Shown here one piece after another: positions 8,168 through 11,938 of a stretch of 11,938 nucleotides of DNA (position 1 is its first letter; every line of letters begins with the position of its first letter). Origin of the DNA: an uncultured Austwickia sp. (GTDB lineage Bacteria > Actinomycetota > Actinomycetes > Actinomycetales > Dermatophilaceae); contig CAKUSI010000091.1 in the NCBI GenBank assembly GCA_934678955.1, positions 1 to 11,938 on the forward strand, given 5' to 3'. The position numbers were made by a program, and so were the translations under genes. The notes under the pieces are model-generated. The model did no database searches, had not been told where the DNA came from, and worked only from the letters and a program-made list of their open reading frames with translations.

Positions 8168-9742
8168 GTGAACGACGAAGGACGGGTACGCGGACCGGCG
8201 CGCGCGTTGCTCGCGCGCTACCCGCTGGCGCGCAAGGCACTCGTCGCGGTGCCGGCACTGGCCGCCGCCGGACCGTTCGCCTCGATCAGCCCGGGCGCGT
8301 CGGGATTCCCCTACCTCTATCGCGTCCTGTGGGTCTTGCTCGCGCTGGTGGCCATCCCGCTGGCCTTCACCAAGGAGGTGCGGACCCGGCTCATCCCACG
8401 CCTGTTCACCCTCCTCGTCGTGTGGTGGGTCATCTGGACACCCATCACCCTGCAATGGAGCCCGACCCCCAGAGTCGGCCGCACCGAGATCTTGGCGAGC
8501 GTGGCCTCGCTGCTCGGAGCCTGGGTGGTGCTCATCGTGACGAAGGGGAGCTCCCGCTCGCTGCGCTACCTCCGCGCCGGCTTCGTCGCCGCGTTCGTGA
8601 TGACCCTGCTGGTCGTACTGTGGGAATTCGTCACCGGCGAGCATCTTCCGGCCATCACGGGCGTGCAGGAGTGGTTCTTCTCCCTCTACCTGGTCTCCGG
8701 GACGTTCACCAACCCCAACGGCCTGTCGAACTTCCTGCTGGTCTGCGTCGCCGTGCTGGTGGCACAGCTGGCCCGGGAGGTGAGCGTGCCCCACCCCCGA
8801 CGCGCCCTGGCCGACGCGTATGAGCTCGACCAGCCCCTCACGCCCGCCGACGACGGAGCGGCCACGGCCTCCGCCTTCCCCCGGCACACCTCCCGGGGGG
8901 CCCGATGGCGGGTCTGCGGACTCGTGGCGCTCCTCGCCTTCGCCGTCTACATACTCATGCTCACCGGCAGCCGCGCCGGGATGATGGTCTCCACGCTGCT
9001 GTTCCTCCTCGGGGCGGCGTGGTGCCTCGCCGCAAGTCCTCGGCGCGTGGTCGCCCTCGCGCTCATCGGGCTGGCCGTGGCAGGTCCGGCGCTTTCGTTC
9101 ACGTCCCTCGACCGATTGCGTCCCCCGACGGCCCTCGCCAAGACGCAGGGCGAGGAACCCCTCTCCGGCCACCACGTCGACACGCTCACCCGCCAGGAGA
9201 TGGAAGCCGACTACGCCGCAGCCGACCGGATGCGGCTCGACCTGACGAAGTCGGGCGCGCGATCCCTGGCCGACGCGCCGCTGATCGGCAACGGCGCGGG
9301 GTCGTCCATGACCAAGTTGGAACAGGACGAGGAGTACGGGCCCGGCCTGGACCCCAAGGATCGCCGCATCATCAACCTGCACAACTCGTTCCTGGAGATG
9401 GGCGTCAACTACGGGCTCATCGGGCTGCTGCCGGTGATCCTGGTCAACGGGGGCGTCCTCGCGTTCGTGCTCCACCCGGGTCGGCTCGCCCGGCTGTGGC
9501 CCGATCCGAACGTCCTGGAGGCACTCGGAGTCCTGCTCGCGGTGGCCGTGACGAGCGTCATCGCCAGTTCGGCCGTGGGGGATCCCACCTTCTGGCTGTT
9601 CATCGCCTACGCGGGCGCCGTCGCATGGAACTATGCGGATGCGGACCGCGTCGCGCGGCCCGTCTCGCCGTCTCCGAACGGCGGTGGCCCCGCCCACCCC
9701 CTCGGTCCGACGGAGCCCGCCGAGCCGAAAGCGCAGCTATGA
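8168..9742 (+). CDS. O-antigen ligase / Wzy-polymerase superfamily membrane protein
   Basis: The 524-residue integral membrane protein has about 10-12 hydrophobic segments (for example residues 52-68, 78-90, 108-125, 138-154, 185-202, 250-266, 271-288, 293-309, 417-436, 452-469 and 475-488). Superfamily landmarks are GTFTNPNGLSNFL (178-190), the TGSRAGMM motif with R269, and after a large extracytoplasmic loop (about 311-400) the LHNSFLEMGVNYG segment with H405. In WaaL, an Arg and a His of this kind are needed for transfer of undecaprenyl-pyrophosphate-linked glycan. A hydrophilic loop at about 204-246 and a Pro-rich C-tail (about 498-524) add length over the usual 400-450. In a Gram-positive host it is as likely a polymerase as a ligase. 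It begins at GTG 8168 and overlaps the next gene by 4 bp (ATGA), implying coupling. Confidence 0.88.
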   Translation: MNDEGRVRGPARALLARYPLARKALVAVPALAAAGPFASISPGASGFPYLYRVLWVLLALVAIPLAFTKEVRTRLIPRLFTLLVVWWVIWTPITLQWSPTPRVGRTEILASVASLLGAWVVLIVTKGSSRSLRYLRAGFVAAFVMTLLVVLWEFVTGEHLPAITGVQEWFFSLYLVSGTFTNPNGLSNFLLVCVAVLVAQLAREVSVPHPRRALADAYELDQPLTPADDGAATASAFPRHTSRGARWRVCGLVALLAFAVYILMLTGSRAGMMVSTLLFLLGAAWCLAASPRRVVALALIGLAVAGPALSFTSLDRLRPPTALAKTQGEEPLSGHHVDTLTRQEMEADYAAADRMRLDLTKSGARSLADAPLIGNGAGSSMTKLEQDEEYGPGLDPKDRRIINLHNSFLEMGVNYGLIGLLPVILVNGGVLAFVLHPGRLARLWPDPNVLEALGVLLAVAVTSVIASSAVGDPTFWLFIAYAGAVAWNYADADRVARPVSPSPNGGGPAHPLGPTEPAEPKAQL

Positions 9743-10632
9743 GGATCTCCATCCTGTCCCCCGTCTTCAACGAGGAGCAGCACCTGCCGGAGATGCTCGA
9801 CTCGGTGCGCAGCCAGTCGCACGAGGACTGGGAGCTGCTCTTCGTCGACGACGGCTCGACCGACGGCACGGTGGCCCAGATCCAGGACGCGGCCCAGGCC
9901 GACTCGCGCATCCAGCTCGTGGCCCACGGCGCGAAGGTCGGCAAGGTCCGGGCGTTCAACCTCGCCTTCGAGGCGTCCAGCGGGTCGGTCATCGTCCTGC
10001 TCGCGGGCGACGATCGGCTGCCGCCGGAATCGCTCGCGGTGCGCAGCGCGGACCTGGCGTCCTGCCCGCCGGGATCGCGCGGGCTGGCCTCATACAAGCT
10101 CAAGACCTTCAGCGACGACCCCGGCTTCGACGGGATGACCCTGCCCCGCCGCGACGCCACGAGCATGTCCGGGGGGAGCCTCACCTTCAGCCGGGAGTTG
10201 GCGCAGATCGTCTTCCCGATCCCGGAGTCGCTTCCGAGCGAGGACATCTGGCTCGGGTTCGCCGGCCCCGCGGTGGCGGGCCGCCACGTCCAGCACCCGG
10301 TGGTCGTCCTCGAATATCGGATCCATCCCGGCAACTCCAACCCCCGCAACCGCTCGTTCGATGCGATGAGCGCCTCGATCGCGCCGCGCCACGAGGCATA
10401 CAACCTGCTCCTGCAGCAGGACCGCTTCGAGCTCCCGGCGGATGTCCGTGAGCACTTGCAGGCTCTGTACGCCGCCGAGCTCGCGCGTCGCGAGGGAGGC
10501 ACGACCCGCATCCTGCGGACGCGCGGACTGTCGCTGCCCGAACGCGCCTCGGTCGCGTCGATGTCGCGGCCTGACCTGTGGCGGCTGCGCGGTCGCTTCT
10601 ACTCCGTGCTCTCCGGCTGGCAGGGCCGCTGA
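9739..10632 (+). CDS. GT2-family (GT-A fold) glycosyltransferase
   Basis: The 297-residue protein is an inverting GT-A glycosyltransferase. The nucleotide-binding start is ISILSPVFNEEQHLPEML (3-20), followed by VDDGSTDGT (36-44). The DxD-equivalent is AGDD (89-92), which should bind the metal and sugar-nucleotide phosphates. The candidate catalytic base is in PSEDIWL (166-172, E168-D169), and the acceptor-side segment is EYRIHPGNSN (192-201). No transmembrane helix is visible, so it should act at the inner membrane face on the lipid-linked acceptor. ATG 9739 overlaps the upstream stop in ATGA, the usual sign of translational coupling. The donor sugar cannot be inferred. The C-terminal 90 residues are helical and Arg-rich, plausibly for membrane or partner contact. 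Confidence 0.93.
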   Translation: MRISILSPVFNEEQHLPEMLDSVRSQSHEDWELLFVDDGSTDGTVAQIQDAAQADSRIQLVAHGAKVGKVRAFNLAFEASSGSVIVLLAGDDRLPPESLAVRSADLASCPPGSRGLASYKLKTFSDDPGFDGMTLPRRDATSMSGGSLTFSRELAQIVFPIPESLPSEDIWLGFAGPAVAGRHVQHPVVVLEYRIHPGNSNPRNRSFDAMSASIAPRHEAYNLLLQQDRFELPADVREHLQALYAAELARREGGTTRILRTRGLSLPERASVASMSRPDLWRLRGRFYSVLSGWQGR

Positions 10633-10638
10633 CGCGCC

Positions 10639-11778
10639 GTGCGAGTCCTCGTTCTCGGTCGTGGCCTGCCCGGGCCGCGGCAGGAGTTGCTCGGCATCTT
10701 CGAGTTCCAGCAGGCGCGCGCGCTCGCGGCTGCCGGCCACGAGGTGGTGTATGGGGCGCTCGACATCCGCTTTCTCCACCACATACGGCCCTTCGGGGTG
10801 CGACGCACGGACGTCGACGGCGTGCACGTCGTGGAGCTGAGCCTGCCGCTCGGACGGTTGCAGTACGGCGGCGGCTACCGGCTCGTGGCCATGCTGTGGA
10901 ACGTCTTGTACCGGGCCTGCGTGCGCGCCCACGGGCGCCCCGACGTGGTGCACAGCCACTTCATCGGCTGGTCCGCGGCGGCCGCGATGGGCAAGCGCCG
11001 ACACGGGTACCCGCTGGTGGTCACCGAGCACACGTCGGGGTTGATGGCGCCGGAGCCACCGCGCTCGATGCTGCGCGGGATCGCGATCGCCTACCCGGCC
11101 GCGGACGTGCTGATCGCGGTCTCGCCCGCGCTGCAGGACCGCATCCGGGTCCTCACGGGGCGCGAGGCCGTCTACGTCCCCAATCTGGTCAACGTCGCGG
11201 ACTTCGCAGGCCGGGCTCCGCGCCCGCACGCTCCCCGCCGGATCGCCTCGGTCGGCAACCTGCTCCCCCGCAAGCGGATGGACCTGCTGGTGGAGGCGTT
11301 GGCCCTCGCGAGCGCCGAGGACCCGTCGTTGCGGGACGTCGAACTCGTGATCGTCGGCGAAGGCCAGGAGCGCGGGCGACTCACCGAACGCATCGCCTCG
11401 CTCGGTCTGGACGGCCGGGTCTGCCTGGCCGGGGCGCTGCCCCACCCGCGGATAGCGGACCTCTTCGCGGAGTCCGATCTGTTCGCCCTCGCCTCGGAGC
11501 ACGAGACGTTCGGGGTGGTGCTGATCGAGGCGATGGCCGCCGGGCTCCCGGTGGTCAGCACGCGCAGCGGCGGTCCCGAGGGCTTCGTCACGAAGGAGAC
11601 GGGAATCCTGACTGGGCATGACGCCCATTCGCTGGCGGACGGGTTGGCCGCGGCTCTGGGGCGCACCTGGGACCGCGAGGCGATCGGTCGCTACGCCTTG
11701 GAGCACCACTCACCAGGCGTCGTCGCCGGGCGCCTGACGCAGTTGTACGAGCACGCCGTGGCCGCCCAGCCCCGCTGA
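10639..11778 (+). CDS. GT4-family (GT-B fold) glycosyltransferase, right arm
   Basis: The 379-residue retaining GT-B enzyme starts MRVLVLGRGLPG, with the N-domain acceptor-side segments DVVHSHFIGWSAA (102-114) and TEHTSG (129-134). The donor-binding domain carries VGNLLPRKRMDLL (205-217, R211-K212) and the E-x7-E motif from E289 to E297 (ETFGVVLIE). STRSGGPEGFV follows at 307-317. The GTG start at 10639 is 6 bp after the GT2 stop, with only a weak purine stretch as Shine-Dalgarno, so it probably depends on coupled translation. Motif wording (KRMDL, ETFGV..IEA, SGGP) is close to that of the left-arm GT4 protein, so the two are likely relatives adding different sugars in the same glycan. It is the last gene before the hairpin and the repeat array. 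Confidence 0.93.
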   Translation: MRVLVLGRGLPGPRQELLGIFEFQQARALAAAGHEVVYGALDIRFLHHIRPFGVRRTDVDGVHVVELSLPLGRLQYGGGYRLVAMLWNVLYRACVRAHGRPDVVHSHFIGWSAAAAMGKRRHGYPLVVTEHTSGLMAPEPPRSMLRGIAIAYPAADVLIAVSPALQDRIRVLTGREAVYVPNLVNVADFAGRAPRPHAPRRIASVGNLLPRKRMDLLVEALALASAEDPSLRDVELVIVGEGQERGRLTERIASLGLDGRVCLAGALPHPRIADLFAESDLFALASEHETFGVVLIEAMAAGLPVVSTRSGGPEGFVTKETGILTGHDAHSLADGLAAALGRTWDREAIGRYALEHHSPGVVAGRLTQLYEHAVAAQPR

Positions 11779-11786
11779 GGGGCCCC

Positions 11787-11803
11787 TGCCCGCTGCGCGG
11801 GCA
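11787..11803 (+). terminator. GC hairpin after the right-arm operon
   Basis: TGCCCGC (11787-11793) and GCGGGCA (11797-11803) form a perfect 7-bp stem with a 3-nt loop, starting 9 nt after the stop of the last glycosyltransferase. Only a short TTT follows at 11812-11814. This resembles U-poor terminators of high-GC bacteria. It separates the operon from the repeat array. Confidence 0.5.
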
Positions 11804-11813
11804 CCCGACCATT

Positions 11814-11938
11814 TCCCGCCCACGGGCGGCAAGTGGCGGTCGACACCAGCGCGAACCCGCACCGATCCCGCCCACGGGCGGCAAGTCGCGAGGAACACCT
11901 GCCCGAACGCGTACCCTTCCCGCCCACGGGCGGCAAGT
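11814..11938. repeat. Tandem array of a 52-bp unit with an invariant 21-bp palindromic core (three cores, runs off the window)
   Basis: Three identical 21-bp cores lie at 11814-11834, 11866-11886 and 11918-11938, spaced exactly 52 bp. Each holds 6-bp arms CCGCCC and GGGCGG around a central AC, followed by CAAGT. The two 31-nt intervals (11835-11865, 11887-11917) are not unrelated: aligned without gaps they agree at 20 of 31 positions, with shared blocks ACACC, CGAAC and ACC. The array is therefore a diverged tandem repeat with a strictly conserved core, not a CRISPR array with independent spacers. The unit is not a multiple of three, and the open minus-strand frame reads the three copies in three different frames, so it is not a repeated peptide. 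The window ends on the last base of the third core, so the true length is unknown. Function is unknown. Confidence 0.9.

Noticed and set aside
6606..8171. Plus-strand open frame of 521 codons opposite the aminotransferase
   Set aside because: It is the complement of a gene with a complete set of PLP-enzyme motifs; its composition is Arg/His/Pro-rich and no domain is visible.
8078..9697. Minus-strand open frame of 539 codons opposite the ligase/polymerase gene
   Set aside because: It has low-complexity Gly/Arg/Asp/Glu/His composition and no motif, while the plus strand carries clear membrane segments and family motifs.
10090..11709. Minus-strand open frame of 539 codons opposite the GT2 and GT4 genes
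   Set aside because: It is a composition-driven shadow that spans two well-supported glycosyltransferase genes and has no recognisable domain.
11588..11936. Small minus-strand proteins reading through the repeat array
   Set aside because: A 52-bp period shifts frame each unit, so each core is translated differently (PPVGGK, LAARGRD, TCRPWAG). Such frames are by-products of the repeats.
11814..11938. CRISPR array
   Set aside because: The geometry (21-nt repeat, 31-nt interval) is suggestive, but the two intervals are 20/31 identical to each other, the core is short for a CRISPR repeat, and no cas gene is present.

Overview
The window reads as high-GC Gram-positive (actinobacterial) chromosome. 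Codon third positions are overwhelmingly G/C, so long spurious open frames lie opposite almost every gene. GTG starts are common (five of the nine genes whose start is visible), and the housekeeping proteins (YchF, RmuC) look actinobacterial. I cannot name the genus from sequence alone.

Layout. (1) Positions 1-3300 are a housekeeping flank: the 3' part of a NUDIX hydrolase gene (+), convergent with ychF (-); then rmuC (+), divergent from ychF; then a small basic protein of unknown function (-) whose 3' end overlaps the rmuC 3' end by 46 bp. (2) Positions 3385-11778 are a cell-surface polysaccharide locus in two divergent arms. The left arm, read leftward from 8048, encodes a DegT-type sugar aminotransferase, a monotopic phosphoglycosyl transferase, a Wzx-like flippase and a GT4 glycosyltransferase. 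The right arm, read rightward from 8168, encodes an O-antigen-ligase/Wzy-superfamily membrane protein, a GT2 glycosyltransferase and a second GT4 glycosyltransferase. A 119-bp control region separates the arms. It holds a near-perfect palindrome carrying a -10-like hexamer on each strand, centred exactly 60 nt from both start codons. (3) Positions 11779-11938 are non-coding: a GC hairpin after the last glycosyltransferase, then three copies of a 52-bp tandem unit. A 21-bp palindromic core in each unit is identical in all copies, and the array runs off the window end.

How the genes work together (inference). The aminotransferase makes a nucleotide-activated amino sugar. The phosphoglycosyl transferase starts a repeat unit on undecaprenyl phosphate, the three glycosyltransferases extend it, the flippase moves it across the membrane, and the Wzy/WaaL-like protein polymerises it or transfers it to its final acceptor. 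The nucleotide-sugar dehydratase expected to feed the aminotransferase is not in this window.

There is no gene-free stretch over 300 bp. The largest are 11779-11938 (hairpin and repeats), 1493-1627 (ychF/rmuC divergent spacer) and 8049-8167 (control region). I saw no tRNA, rRNA, insertion sequence or phage gene. The feature that best fits 'undescribed' is the 52-bp repeat array at the right edge; its function cannot be decided from this window.
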